From Rhizobium sp. BK399 (GTDB lineage Bacteria > Pseudomonadota > Alphaproteobacteria > Rhizobiales > Rhizobiaceae), in the NCBI RefSeq assembly GCF_014194695.1, contig NZ_JACIAH010000018.1, forward strand, positions 49,280-113,279: a stretch of 64,000 bases of DNA, in the 5' to 3' direction. Below the pieces are notes generated by a model. The model was given only the letters and a program-made list of their open reading frames with translations, was not told the DNA's origin and did not search any database. Positions 35,861 to 45,234 of this stretch are shown here, in pieces. How positions within the stretch are numbered: position 1 is the first letter of the stretch; every line of letters begins with the position of its first letter. The position numbers and the translations under genes were made by a program.

Positions 35861-36776
35861 TCGGCTTTCGACCCATTATCCCGGAGCCGCTGGCACCGTG
35901 CGCGCCGTCGATGGTGTTTCCCTGGAGATTGCAGAGGGCGAGACGGTGGCGCTGGTCGGCGAATCCGGCTGTGGCAAGTCCACGCTCGGCAAATCGCTGG
36001 TGCGGCTTGTCGATCCCTTGTCTGGCAGCGTTACTTTCAAGGGTAGGGACGTCACCGCCATGGCGGGGCGCGAACTGCAGTCCGTCCGGCGCAGCATCCA
36101 GATGATCTTCCAGGATCCGTTCGCGTCCCTCAACCCGAGACAGACGATCCGCACAATCCTGACCGCACCGCTTGCGGTTCATGGCATCGGCGAGCGCAAG
36201 CAGCGCGAGACGATCGCCTCACAGATGGTTGCTCATGTCGGCCTGCCGGCGGATTCGCTCGATCGCTATCCGCATGAGTTCTCCGGCGGCCAGCGCCAGC
36301 GTATCGGCATCGCCCGTGCGCTCATCCTGCAGCCGGAACTCGTCATTTGCGACGAACCGGTTTCGGCGCTAGACCTCTCGATCCAGGCGCAGATCCTCAA
36401 TCTGCTGGTCGAGATGAAGACGGAGCTCTCGCTTTCCTATCTCTTCATCTCTCACGATCTCTCCGTCGTTCGCTATTTCGCCGATCGCGTGCTCGTCATG
36501 TATCTCGGCCGCATCGTCGAGAGCGCTGCGACGAGCGAGCTGTGGAAGGGCGCCAAACATCCCTACACGCAAGCGCTGCTCGCCGCCGTGCCCGATCCGT
36601 CGCGGCGCAAGCAGGCCGCGCCCATCACCGGCGATCTGCCAAGCCCGCACAATCCACCGGCCGGCTGCCGCTTCCATACGCGCTGTCCGCTCGCCACCGA
36701 TATTTGTCGATCCGAAGATCCAGCATTCCGCCAGTTCGGCAGCGGCCACGCCGCCGCCTGCCACCATGCTCAGTAA
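35841..36776 (+). CDS. ABC transporter ATP-binding protein, DppF family
   Basis: This 311-residue ATPase completes the importer. Walker A is GESGCGKST (40-48), signature FSGGQRQRIGIARAL, Walker B LVICDEPVSALD and switch FISHDLSVV. The C-terminal extension has CRFHTRCPLATDIC, with cysteines as in DppF. The ATG at 35841 was chosen for GGAGAAGG upstream and the match to family N-termini; it lies 20 bases inside the end of dppD. Only one such permease/ATPase set exists in the window, although three family-5 binding proteins do. Confidence 0.93.
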
Positions 36777-36789
36777 GAAGGAGAATACA

Positions 36790-37848
36790 ATGGTCGATTA
36801 TCGCTATCTCGGGCGCAGTGCGCTCAAGGTGTCACCGCTCAGCCTGGGAACCATGATGTTCGGTGGCCCGACGCCTGACGATGTCGCGTTCCGCATCATC
36901 GACAAGGCGCGCGAGCAGGGGATCAACTTCATCGATACCGCCGATGTTTATCACGACGGCAAGTCGGAAGAGGTTGTCGGCAAGGGTATCAAGGCGCATC
37001 GCGATCACTGGGTTCTGGCGACGAAGTTCGTCAATTCGCACAAGAAGGGCCCGAACCTCGGCGGTCATTCCCGCAAGTGGGTGATCGAGACTGTCGAGAA
37101 TTCGCTGCGCCGTCTCAACACCGACTATATCGACATCCTCTATTTCCACCGCGCCGTCTTCGATGCGCCGCTGGAAGAGCCGGTGCGCGCGATCGCCGAC
37201 CTGATCCGCGCCGGCAAGCTGCGCTATTTCGGCGTCTCCAACTTCCGCGGCTGGCGCATCGCCGAAGTCGCGCAGCTCGCCGATGAACTCGGTATCGATC
37301 GTCCGGTGGCAAGCCAGCCGCTTTACAACATCGTCAACCGCACCGCCGAAGCCGAGCAGCTGCCGGCCGCCCATCACTATGGTCTCGGCGTCGTTTCCTA
37401 CTCGCCGCTCGCCCGTGGCGTTCTGACCGGCAAGTACGAGCCGGGCAAGGAGCCGGCTGCCGACACGCGCGCCGGTCGCGGCGACAAGCGCATCCTCGAG
37501 ACGGAATGGCGTCCTGAATCGATTGCCATCGCCACCGAGATCGCTGCGCACGCGACCCGCAAGGGGATATCGCCGACCGAGTTCGCGCTCGCCTGGGTGC
37601 TGAACAACAAGCTGATCTCGGCGGCCATCGCCGGTCCGCGCACGGAAGAGCATTGGGACAGCTATATCCGCGCGCTGGACGTCAAGCTCGACGCCGAGGA
37701 CGAGGCGCTGGTCGACCGGCTGGTCACGACGGGGCATCCCTCGACGCCAGGCTTCAACGATCCGAGCCATCCGGTCGAAGGTCGTGTGCCGCGTAGCGCT
37801 GCAGCCGGTTCCGACAATGTCGTGCCGCTGACACGCGCTGTCGCCTGA
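36790..37848 (+). CDS. Aldo/keto reductase
   Basis: This 352-residue NADPH-dependent oxidoreductase keeps the full aldo/keto reductase tetrad: Asp49, Tyr54, Lys79 and His120 (in LYFHR). KLRYFGVSNF and SPLARGVLTGKY are further family marks. AAGGAG precedes the start at 36790, which lies 14 bases after the dppF-type gene, so it belongs to the same operon. It might reduce aldehydes released by the monooxygenases upstream, but that is inference. A terminator-like hairpin follows. Confidence 0.92.
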   Translation: MVDYRYLGRSALKVSPLSLGTMMFGGPTPDDVAFRIIDKAREQGINFIDTADVYHDGKSEEVVGKGIKAHRDHWVLATKFVNSHKKGPNLGGHSRKWVIETVENSLRRLNTDYIDILYFHRAVFDAPLEEPVRAIADLIRAGKLRYFGVSNFRGWRIAEVAQLADELGIDRPVASQPLYNIVNRTAEAEQLPAAHHYGLGVVSYSPLARGVLTGKYEPGKEPAADTRAGRGDKRILETEWRPESIAIATEIAAHATRKGISPTEFALAWVLNNKLISAAIAGPRTEEHWDSYIRALDVKLDAEDEALVDRLVTTGHPSTPGFNDPSHPVEGRVPRSAAAGSDNVVPLTRAVA

Positions 37849-37859
37849 TCATGACTTTG

Positions 37860-37896
37860 GGGATCCGCCGATATGGCGGGTCCCTTCTTTTCTTTT
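37860..37896 (+). terminator. Rho-independent terminator after the aldo/keto reductase
   Basis: GGGATCCGCC (37860-37869) pairs with GGCGGGTCCC (37875-37884), a 10-base stem with one T-G pair and a 5-base loop, followed by a T-rich run to about 37896. It ends the dpp transcript at least partly, yet the next gene begins only 20 bases later, so partial readthrough is likely. Confidence 0.68.
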
Positions 37897-37917
37897 CCCG
37901 GCCGAGAAGGTTCCCGC

Positions 37918-39165
37918 ATGCCGAATACCGCTCCTTCAGCACTGTCCGCCACTCCGACACCTCAGGAGGCGGTGAACGATCTCTCGACGCTCTTGGCAAG
38001 AATTCCTGATCTGACGGCCGAAATCGCGAAGGAGGCGGCAAGACGCGATCTGGAAAGGGAGCTTCCATTCGAGGCCTTCCGCCTATTCAAGGAGACCGGT
38101 CTGGGGGCGCTGCGCATTCCCGTGGCGCTCGGTGGTCCGGGGGGATCCGTTGCCGATTACATCGAAACGATCATGGCGATCGGAGCGGCAGATTCGAATG
38201 TCGCTCACGCGCTGCGCAGCCATTTCAATTTTACCGAAAGCCTGATCCTCAGCCCTAATACTGCCATCGAGCGCACACAGCTCAGCCGCGTTCTCTCGGG
38301 CAAGCTTTTCGGCGGGGCTCATACGGAGCAGGGCACCAAGCGGCCGGGCGAGGTGACGACACGTTTGACGAGATCGGGGGATAGCTACCGTCTCGACGGG
38401 CGCAAATGGTATGCAACCGGCACTGCATTTTCGGACTTCGCATCATTCAGTGCGAAGAACGATGACGGTGAGTTCGTGAGCGTTTTGCTTCCGGTCAATC
38501 GTCCAGGCATCACCATTCTCGACGACTGGGATGGCATGGGCCAGCGGCTGACCGCGAGCGGTGGCGTTTTGCTCGAAGACGTCGAGGTGTTGCCGCATGA
38601 AATCTCCACGCGCGGCCTTAACACGCTGGTCGGCCGCCACACCTCCACCTTGCGGCAGCTTCACCTTGCGGCATCAATGGCGGGCGCTGTGCGTGGCGCG
38701 CTTGCCGAAGGGACGGAATATGTGCGCCGGCAGGCACGGTCGGCGGCCCATAGCGCGGCCGAGACAGCCAGTGCGGATCCCTTCGTGCAGAAGATTCTCG
38801 GTGAGGTCGCTGCCGGCTCCTTTGCCGTCGACACGCTGATCCGCGAAAGCGCGCGTGCGCTCGACAAGACGGCCGCCGCGTTCGCCGCAGGCGATCAGCA
38901 GACGCTTGAAGCCGCGCTGATCGAGAGCGCGTTGACGACGGCGCGCACACAGATCGTCGCCTCGCAAATTGCGCTCACGGCGGCCACCAACGTCTTCGAA
39001 CTCGGCGGCGGCTCCGCGACGTCGCGCCATCTCAATCTCGACCGGCACTGGCGCAACATCCGCACGGTGCTCAATCACAATCCGCTGCTGCACAAGGCGA
39101 GGGTGGTCGGTGACTTCTACATCAACGGAACCACGACACACCTGGAGGAAGGCAAGGTCTTCTGA
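37918..39165 (+). CDS. DszC/SfnB-like oxidoreductase of acyl-CoA dehydrogenase fold
   Basis: This 415-residue protein resembles sulfur-acquisition oxidoreductases (SfnB, SfnC, DszC). Marks are ELPFEAFRLFKETGLGALRIP, SHFNFTESL, the YRLDGRKWYATGTAFSDF segment, DDWDGMGQRLTASG and, near the end, ELGGGSATSRHLNLDRHWRNIRT. The DDWDGxGQ and HWRNxRT pieces recur in all five such proteins of this window. The ATG at 37918 follows GAGAAGG; the upstream frame would cover the terminator. It probably oxidises a sulfur compound with reduced flavin, not acyl-CoA. Confidence 0.85.
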   Translation: MPNTAPSALSATPTPQEAVNDLSTLLARIPDLTAEIAKEAARRDLERELPFEAFRLFKETGLGALRIPVALGGPGGSVADYIETIMAIGAADSNVAHALRSHFNFTESLILSPNTAIERTQLSRVLSGKLFGGAHTEQGTKRPGEVTTRLTRSGDSYRLDGRKWYATGTAFSDFASFSAKNDDGEFVSVLLPVNRPGITILDDWDGMGQRLTASGGVLLEDVEVLPHEISTRGLNTLVGRHTSTLRQLHLAASMAGAVRGALAEGTEYVRRQARSAAHSAAETASADPFVQKILGEVAAGSFAVDTLIRESARALDKTAAAFAAGDQQTLEAALIESALTTARTQIVASQIALTAATNVFELGGGSATSRHLNLDRHWRNIRTVLNHNPLLHKARVVGDFYINGTTTHLEEGKVF

Positions 39166-39198
39166 TCCCTGCCGCGCAGCGATCGTCACGGAGCCACC

Positions 39199-40161
39199 AT
39201 GAGCAAGCTCGACATCGTCGATTTCCATACACATTTCCTGCCCGAAGGCTGGGAGGTTTACCGCGCGCCCGGTCGCCCGCTCGACTCGCTGTGGGCGCGG
39301 ATCGGCACGAAAATCGCAGACATCGATGCGCTTATCGCGGATAGCGATGCGGCCGGTATCTCGCGCCGCGTGATCGGGGTCGCGCTGTCGATGGTCGCCG
39401 CACCTGATGCCGATCTTGGTGCGGTCAGCCGCAAGCTGAACGACGATCTCGCCGCGACCGTTGCGGGCCATCCTGATCGGCTTTTCGCGCTGGCGACCGT
39501 GGACACCTTCGGCGGAGAAGCGGCGGCGATCGAGGCGCGGCGCGCCATCGTCGAACTCAATTTGCCCGGCCTGTTTCTCGACAGCGCGAGAGGTGACAGA
39601 TTAATCGACGCGCCAGAAGCCCGGCCGGTCCTGAGGGTTGCTGCGGAGCTTGGCGTTCCCGTCTTCCTGCATCCGATCAACCCCGAGCCGCTTTCAACGC
39701 AGCTGTCAGGCCTCGGCAGGCTCGGGACCCGCTTGAGCCGCGGCACGATCAACGCCGCCGCTGCGATTTCGTTGGTGACATCGGGTGTTTTCGAGGAATT
39801 GCCGGAGCTTCGGGTCGTCATCACCGCGCTCGGCATTTCGGCACTTGCGCTGACCGGTCCCTTCGGGGAACTGCCATCCATTTTCGCGGAGGCGCCAGCG
39901 GGCAAGCGGCGTCACCTCTATATCGACATCATGCCGTCGGAAGCACGCTTCATCCGCTTCGTGGCCAGTCTCGTCGGCGCCGACCATGTTCTGACCGGCA
40001 GCGACTGGCCGATCCTCGAACATGATCCGACGCAGGACGGGCTCGCCACGGCCTTTGCGGCGGCAGGGTTGAGCGCGCATGAAGCCGAGCTGATTGCCAG
40101 CCGAAATGCCCTAGAACTGCTGAATGGGCGCCATCGCAGTCGCGACAGGCTGATCGCATAA
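39199..40161 (+). CDS. Amidohydrolase family protein (ACMSD-like)
   Basis: This 320-residue TIM-barrel metal enzyme belongs to amidohydrolase family 2. DFHTHFLP (His10, His12) supplies the first two metal ligands, VFLHPINPE a third histidine, and TGSDWPI the catalytic aspartate. Members decarboxylate or hydrolyse ring-derived acids (ACMS decarboxylase and relatives). It starts 33 bases after the DszC-like gene on the same strand. Its link to sulfur scavenging is unclear; it may process the carbon skeleton left after desulfurisation. Confidence 0.86.
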   Translation: MSKLDIVDFHTHFLPEGWEVYRAPGRPLDSLWARIGTKIADIDALIADSDAAGISRRVIGVALSMVAAPDADLGAVSRKLNDDLAATVAGHPDRLFALATVDTFGGEAAAIEARRAIVELNLPGLFLDSARGDRLIDAPEARPVLRVAAELGVPVFLHPINPEPLSTQLSGLGRLGTRLSRGTINAAAAISLVTSGVFEELPELRVVITALGISALALTGPFGELPSIFAEAPAGKRRHLYIDIMPSEARFIRFVASLVGADHVLTGSDWPILEHDPTQDGLATAFAAAGLSAHEAELIASRNALELLNGRHRSRDRLIA

Positions 40162-40224
40162 GGGCGTCCGCTCTCACATCCCGACATATCACGCCCCACC
40201 GACGCCGGTGGGAGAGGAGGTCTA

Positions 40225-41640
40225 TTGCGCATTGATCGTATTCCGTATCACTCCGTTGCCATTGTCGGTGGGGGCTTCGCTGGGGCGCTGATGGCGCTCA
40301 AGCTGCTCGACCAGACCGAAGTTCCGCTGGCGATCACCATCATAGAGCGGCGCGAGGAGCTTGGGCGGGGTGTTGCTTACAGCACACCCGATCCGGCACA
40401 TCTGGTGAACGGTCCCGCTGAAATCTTCTCGCTCTATCCCGAGGATCCCGGCCATCTCGCGCGCTGGCTCGTCGAGAATGGCCCCGCCTACGGCTGGACG
40501 CCTCCCGCCGAGGTGCGCACAAGCAGCCCGCCGCGTTACCTCTATGGGACCTATGTCCGTGACGAGCTCGCGCGTGCGGTCGCGAACGCGCGGCTCGGTT
40601 CGACGTTGCGGCATATCCGGTCGTCGGCATCCACGCTGTTGGCAACGCCGAGCCGGATCCGCATTACCACGGCTGACGGTACCTCTGTGGAGGCGGATGA
40701 AGCCGTGCTGGCCCTTGGCGTTTTTCAACCGCGCCTGTCGGCCGCCGAGGCTGAACTCGCCGGTCACCCACGTTTTGCAGCCAATCCGTGGGACGCACTG
40801 GCGCTCGACCGTCTGAAAGGCTGCGAGGAAATTCTCCTGATTGGTTCGAGCCTGTCGATGGTCGATGCCGTGGCCAGCATGGAGGCACGAGGTTACCGCA
40901 GTCGCTACCGCGTGATATCGCGCCGTGGCCAGTTCGTGGAGGGTCGCAGGACTGTCGACGCAGCGCGCGACTTTCTTGCCGATGGCCCGTTGCCATCAAC
41001 GGCGCGCGAACTGCTGTCACGCGTCAAGGCGGAACGACGGGCGATCTCGGCTGAGGGTGCCGACTGGCAAGGGCTGCCCTTGGCGATCCGCCCTCATATT
41101 CTCTCGCTGTGGCAAGCGGCCAGCGATCGCGAGCGGCTGCGGTTCACCCGGCATCTCAGGGCCTTCTGGGACGTCACCGCGCATCGCTCGGCACCGGAAA
41201 GCCACGCGATTATCGAGCGGGTGATTTCGGAAGGCCGGCTGGAGCATGGACGCGCCCGTATCCTCGGATTTGCGGTCGAGGGTAGCGAGATCATCGCCAG
41301 CCTGAAGACAGCGACAGGCGTCGAGACTGTGCCGTTCGATGGCGTGATCGATTGTCGTGGCCATCAGTTGCATGATTGGCGTCGGGTATCCGACCCCTTC
41401 GTGAGGAGCCTGCTGGCAAGCGGCGAGGTTCGCCCTCATAGCACCGGCTATGGCATCGATGCGACGACGGCGGGCGATCTCATCAACGAGGAGGGGCTCG
41501 TGCACCGCAATCTCAGCGCCATCGGACATCCGTTGCGGGGCGTTGCATGGGAGTCGAGTTCGATCACCGAGCAGCGCGCCCAGGCGATTGCGCTTGCCGA
41601 TCGCATCCTCACGAAATTCACGCCCATCCGAGTGGCGTGA
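40225..41640 (+). CDS. FAD-NAD(P)-binding flavoprotein
   Basis: This 471-residue protein has the N-terminal dinucleotide fold VAIVGGGFAG (residues 11-20) and the GRGVAYST...HLVN pattern of the FAD/NAD(P)-binding domain typified by PF13454. A TTG start at 40225 is supported by GAGGAGG six bases upstream; no better ATG exists. IDCRGHQLHDWRR near residue 375 and the C-terminal half follow the family. It may be an oxidoreductase or monooxygenase; no specific reaction is known for most members. Last gene of the rightward operon, followed by a strong terminator. Confidence 0.82.
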   Translation: MRIDRIPYHSVAIVGGGFAGALMALKLLDQTEVPLAITIIERREELGRGVAYSTPDPAHLVNGPAEIFSLYPEDPGHLARWLVENGPAYGWTPPAEVRTSSPPRYLYGTYVRDELARAVANARLGSTLRHIRSSASTLLATPSRIRITTADGTSVEADEAVLALGVFQPRLSAAEAELAGHPRFAANPWDALALDRLKGCEEILLIGSSLSMVDAVASMEARGYRSRYRVISRRGQFVEGRRTVDAARDFLADGPLPSTARELLSRVKAERRAISAEGADWQGLPLAIRPHILSLWQAASDRERLRFTRHLRAFWDVTAHRSAPESHAIIERVISEGRLEHGRARILGFAVEGSEIIASLKTATGVETVPFDGVIDCRGHQLHDWRRVSDPFVRSLLASGEVRPHSTGYGIDATTAGDLINEEGLVHRNLSAIGHPLRGVAWESSSITEQRAQAIALADRILTKFTPIRVA

Positions 41641-41657
41641 TCTCATCTCCAAAAGCA

Positions 41658-41686
41658 AAAGGGGCGCATCGTCGATGCGCCCCTTT
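41658..41686. terminator. Bidirectional rho-independent terminator
   Basis: GGGGCGCATC (41661-41670) and GATGCGCCCC (41674-41683) form a perfect 10-base stem with a 3-base loop, extended by flanking A-run and T-run. It lies between the ends of convergent genes (41640 rightward, 41712 leftward), so it serves both. Confidence 0.85.
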
Positions 41687-41711
41687 CTCGTGCTAGTCCT
41701 GCCGCCGCACC

Positions 41712-43328
41712 TCAGCCTTCGCCGTCCTTGATGTAGACATCAGCAAAGTTGGACTGCACACCCTCGGCCCCGATGGTGTGGTTTTTGACCCGCTTGTTGA
41801 ACACCGTGACGTTCTCCAGTGAAATCAGGTTCACTACTGGCACTTCGTCGGCAACGATCTTCTGGAAGGCGAAGAATTGCTGCTTGCGTTTTGCATCGTC
41901 GACCTCGACGGATGCGGCTTCGAGCAGCTTGTCCACCTCCGGGTTATTGTAGTGGCTGGCGTTCGAGAAGGGCAGGCCGAGCTTGAAGTTCTTCGACCAG
42001 TAGATGCGCTGCACGCCGAGCGTCGGATCGAACTGGTTGCCCAGATATTCGGCGGTCACGTCGAAGGCGCGGTCGGTGTAGACCTTCTTGATGTAGGTGG
42101 AGAAGTCGTAGGAATCGATCGTTGCGTTGATGCCGATACGCGTCAGGTTCTGCTTCAGATATTCGGCGACCCGCTTGAAGCCTTCATTGTAGGAGTTGTG
42201 GGTCAGTCGCAGGTTGAAGCGGACGCCGTCCGCGCCGCGCTTGTAGCCGGCCTCGTCGAGCAGCTGTTCAGCGGCTTTCAGATCGAAAGCATAAGGCTTG
42301 ATCGAGGTGTCGAGATAGCGCGGCAGGAAGGTGCTGATCGGGGTCGGCGAAACATGGCCGTAGCCGTACCAGACGGTGTTCAGGATAACGTCGAGGTCGA
42401 TGGCGTGGGCGATGGCGCGGCGAACGCTGACATTCTTCAGATACTCGTTGTCGAGATTGAAGATCAGCTGCGTCTGGTCGCCCTTGGTCTCGTAGCCGCG
42501 TGAATCGACGGCAATGTTCGGCAATGCCTTCACACGTTCGAGATCGCTCAGCGGGATGGGATTGTCGCCGCCGATATCGAATTCGCCGGTTTCGAAGCCG
42601 GCGGCGCGGGCGGCCCCATCGGGTACGAAGCGTACGATAACCTGGTCGAGATAGGGTTTGCCGGCGTCCCAGTAATCGGGATTGCGCTCGAGGATGATAT
42701 GCGATCCGCGCACCCACTCCTTGAAGACGAATGGTCCCGTGCCGATCGGGGCACTGCCATTCGGAATGGTGGGCACGTCGGCAATCTTTACGCCGTCATA
42801 GACGTGCTTGGGCACGATCGGGGACTCGGCCCCGTAGAGAGCGCTCAGCAGGTAGGGGGCGGGTTTGGAAAGCCGGATCACGGCGGTCAGCGGATCGGGC
42901 GTTTCGACCTTGGTGACATTGGCGAAGGTGCCGCGGCCACGCGGGTGGACTTGCTTTAGAAGCTCGATGGAATAGGCAACGTCGTCCGATGTGAAGGGCT
43001 TGCCGTCATGCCACTTGACGTTTGGACGGAGTTTGAAAGTGTAGTTCAACCCGTCGTCGCTGACTGACCACTCGGTGGCAAGCTGCGGCTTTGGTGTCAG
43101 ATCGAAGTCGTAGGTCAAGAGACCTTCGGTGATCTTGGGGCTCACCTTCTGCGTGCCGCCAGCCGTATGGGCGAGGGTGAGGATCGTCGGCGGTTCCGGC
43201 TCCACGATGAAGTTCAAGGTGCCACCCTTTGTCGGTGCGGAAGTCTCGGCGAACGCCTTGAGCGGCAGGAATGCGGTAAGGCCGGTCGCGGCGAGAAGTT
43301 TGTTGAGCTGGCGTCTGCTGATGTCCAT
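41712..43328 (-). CDS. ABC transporter substrate-binding protein, family 5 (second copy)
   Basis: This 538-residue paralogue of the protein at 31-32.6 kb has signal MDISRRQLNKLLAATGLTAF ending near KAFA, then KGGTLNFIVEPEPP. RPNVKWHDGKPFTSDDVAYS is the family-5 signature, and GTGPFVFKEWVRGSHI and RNPDYWD follow. The ATG at 43328 has GGGGGT upstream; longer frames are non-homologous. It stands alone between a terminator and a divergent LysR gene, with no permease of its own, so it probably uses the DppBCDF set. Confidence 0.9.
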   Translation of the reverse strand: MDISRRQLNKLLAATGLTAFLPLKAFAETSAPTKGGTLNFIVEPEPPTILTLAHTAGGTQKVSPKITEGLLTYDFDLTPKPQLATEWSVSDDGLNYTFKLRPNVKWHDGKPFTSDDVAYSIELLKQVHPRGRGTFANVTKVETPDPLTAVIRLSKPAPYLLSALYGAESPIVPKHVYDGVKIADVPTIPNGSAPIGTGPFVFKEWVRGSHIILERNPDYWDAGKPYLDQVIVRFVPDGAARAAGFETGEFDIGGDNPIPLSDLERVKALPNIAVDSRGYETKGDQTQLIFNLDNEYLKNVSVRRAIAHAIDLDVILNTVWYGYGHVSPTPISTFLPRYLDTSIKPYAFDLKAAEQLLDEAGYKRGADGVRFNLRLTHNSYNEGFKRVAEYLKQNLTRIGINATIDSYDFSTYIKKVYTDRAFDVTAEYLGNQFDPTLGVQRIYWSKNFKLGLPFSNASHYNNPEVDKLLEAASVEVDDAKRKQQFFAFQKIVADEVPVVNLISLENVTVFNKRVKNHTIGAEGVQSNFADVYIKDGEG

Positions 43329-43614
43329 GGATACCCCCTGAATTGCGATGGACGCCTCTATCGAAGCGTCGTTGCAGGCATCATCGGGCAGGGCCGTGCA
43401 AAACAGGAAGAATGTTTTTCTGCCTGTCCGGAAAAGGAAAACTTCGCGGCAGAGCGTCAAGGAGAAGGTTGAATTACTGTAGTCCACTAAAAATATAGAG
43501 AATAGTTTTTGCATCTCCGATTGAGGCTCGCCGCGCAAGAAAATGTCCCGTCGGTAGGGCGGGAAGGAATGCCGGTTCTCGTCTTGAAGGGCAGGTTTGT
43601 GGTGCAATCCTCTC
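43329..43614. promoter_or_regulatory. Divergent control region between a binding-protein gene and a LysR gene
   Basis: These 286 bases hold the promoters of both genes. At 43418-43437 (read on the minus strand) there is a motif TTTTC-CGGACAGGCA-GAAAA, an inverted-repeat-like box with CCGGAC at its centre. A very similar box occurs upstream of the third binding-protein gene. It is a candidate LysR binding site. A short AT-rich stretch (about 43480-43510) lies nearer the LysR side. Confidence 0.45.
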
Positions 43615-44625
43615 ATGAGCACGTTTGCCGACTCCCGCAGAAAAGCAATTCAGCCGACGCTTGCGCGGCTGCCGCCGCTGACATCGTTGCGGGCCTTCGT
43701 CGCGACGGCCCGACACCTGAATTTCGTTCGCGCCGCCGAAGAGCTGCATGTGACCTCGGCAGCGGTGGGTCAACAGATCCGCCTGCTGGAAGACTACCTC
43801 GGTCAGCCGCTTTTCAACCGTGTGCGTGGCCAGTTGCATCTGACGCCGGCCGGGTTGGCATTGGTGCCCGGACTGACCGGGGCCTTCGATGCTGTTCTGG
43901 CCGCTATGGCTCAGTTCGTGCAGAGCGATCATGAACAGCCGATCCGCGTTTCGGTCGCCCCGTCGTTTGCCAGCAAGTGGCTCATCCCGCGCCTCGATGC
44001 GCTGCGGCGGGCTGCTCCCGGGCTGCAGGTTCTGGTCGATGCGTCGACCCAGTTGACGAACCTGGATGCCGGCGACGCCGATTGCGTGATCCGCTACGGT
44101 CGCGGTCCATATCCGGGGCTCGTTGTCGATCATCTCTTTTCCGAGGCCATACTGCCGGTCTGCAGCCCGGAGTTTGCGGATACGCATGGGCTGTGGGGCA
44201 AGCCGGAGGCCATCGAAGACGTGCCGCTGCTGCACGAGGATGGGGCAGAGCATGATCAATCCTGCCCGGATTGGGGTGGGTGGTTGCGCGCAGCCGGGCT
44301 CTCCTACCTGCCGTCGCAGGGTGGGTTCCGCCTGAACCAGTCCTCTCTTGTCCTCGATGCAGCGCTGGCAGGGCAGGGGCTGGGGCTCGGCAAGATCAGG
44401 CTGGCGGAAGCAGAGATCCGCTCCGGGCGGCTGGTCTGCCCCTTTGGCGTGCCGCAGCCCGTCAGTTCGTCCTATTTCTTCGCCACCACGGCGCATACGG
44501 CGCGATTGATGCGCGTCGATCTGTTTCGCGAGTGGCTGCTCGCGGAAGCGCGCGCCCTGCAGACGATGGATGAGATCATCGCGCGCCGTATCCGACCTGC
44601 GGCAGACATGATGGCCGCAGAATAA
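43615..44625 (+). CDS. LysR-family transcriptional regulator, GcvA-like
   Basis: This 336-residue regulator has an N-terminal helix-turn-helix (LPPLTSLRAFVATARHLNFVRAAEELHVTSAAVGQQI, about residues 20-55) followed by the winged and dimer helices, and a GcvA-type effector domain with GSPTFASKWL-like wording (VAPSFASKWLIPRL). C-terminal LFREWLLAEA matches the family. Start at 43615, six codons inside a longer frame. It is divergent from a binding-protein gene and near the organosulfur operons, so it likely controls them. CysB-type sulfur regulators are different in sequence; the inducer is unknown. Confidence 0.88.
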   Translation: MSTFADSRRKAIQPTLARLPPLTSLRAFVATARHLNFVRAAEELHVTSAAVGQQIRLLEDYLGQPLFNRVRGQLHLTPAGLALVPGLTGAFDAVLAAMAQFVQSDHEQPIRVSVAPSFASKWLIPRLDALRRAAPGLQVLVDASTQLTNLDAGDADCVIRYGRGPYPGLVVDHLFSEAILPVCSPEFADTHGLWGKPEAIEDVPLLHEDGAEHDQSCPDWGGWLRAAGLSYLPSQGGFRLNQSSLVLDAALAGQGLGLGKIRLAEAEIRSGRLVCPFGVPQPVSSSYFFATTAHTARLMRVDLFREWLLAEARALQTMDEIIARRIRPAADMMAAE

Positions 44626-44649
44626 GTTGTTCTTCCAGGCCCTGCCGCT

Positions 44650-45211
44650 CTACTTGAGCCGGAAGCCCAGCCTGCGCGCCGCCGCCGCAAGTACGTGCCG
44701 CCCCTTCAAGGCCTCGACCGTGCCGATGCGGTTCCGGACCTGATTGGTCCAGTCGATCGCCGGCATCGCCTGCTCCGTCTGGAAGCTCCTCAGTGCCTTT
44801 TTGTAGCCCGCAAGATCCCGCGTCCGGGCGCGATCCGAATATTGCTCGCGATGCAGGACCGTCGACTGAGGTAGGCGCGGCTTCACGCCGGCGGGTTGTG
44901 CCGGATCGGGAAACCCCACAGTAAGGCCGAAGACCGGGAAGACACCATCCGGCAAGGCGAGTTCCCGGGCGACCCTTTCCGGATCGTTGCGGATCGCGCC
45001 GATGTAGCAGGTCCCGAGCCCCAGCGATTCAAAGGCAACGACCGCATTCTGCGCCGCAAGTGCCGCATCGCTGCGCACGCTGCGGTGGGAGAGCAGGGCG
45101 TCGACCGTTCATTCCAGTCGCTGCCGAGGTGCTGCACCTGGCGATAGCGTTCGGCTGATAGCGCTGCCAGCCGGTCGGAGCCGGTTGGCTTTGCTGCAAG
45201 GGAAGGTGTCA
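44650..45211 (-). pseudogene. Nitroreductase/NADPH-flavin oxidoreductase, broken
   Basis: The gene starts at 45211 (MTPSLAAKPTGSDRLAALSAERYR) and shifts frame near 45105. It resumes as VDALLSHRSVR, the classic N-terminal FMN-binding motif of NfsA-type nitroreductases. That is joined directly to DAALAAQNAVVAFESLGLGTCYIGA from the second half, so about 110 residues are missing. The C-terminal part to 44650 is intact in one frame. A frameshift plus an internal deletion make it non-functional. Before decay it may have supplied reduced flavin to the adjacent monooxygenases. Confidence 0.8.
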
Positions 45212-45234
45212 TGGGACTGTCCTTTTCCGGGTCG

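Noticed and set aside
37918..39165. Call as fatty-acyl-CoA dehydrogenase (also for 27573, 46557, 49513 and 53835).
   Set aside because: Neighbours are LLM monooxygenases and organosulfur importers, and the wording follows DszC/SfnC-type oxygenases; no ETF or beta-oxidation genes are beside them.
42000..43622. Extended start of the second binding protein at 43622.
   Set aside because: The extension lacks homology and covers the divergent promoter region; the signal peptide starts at 43328.
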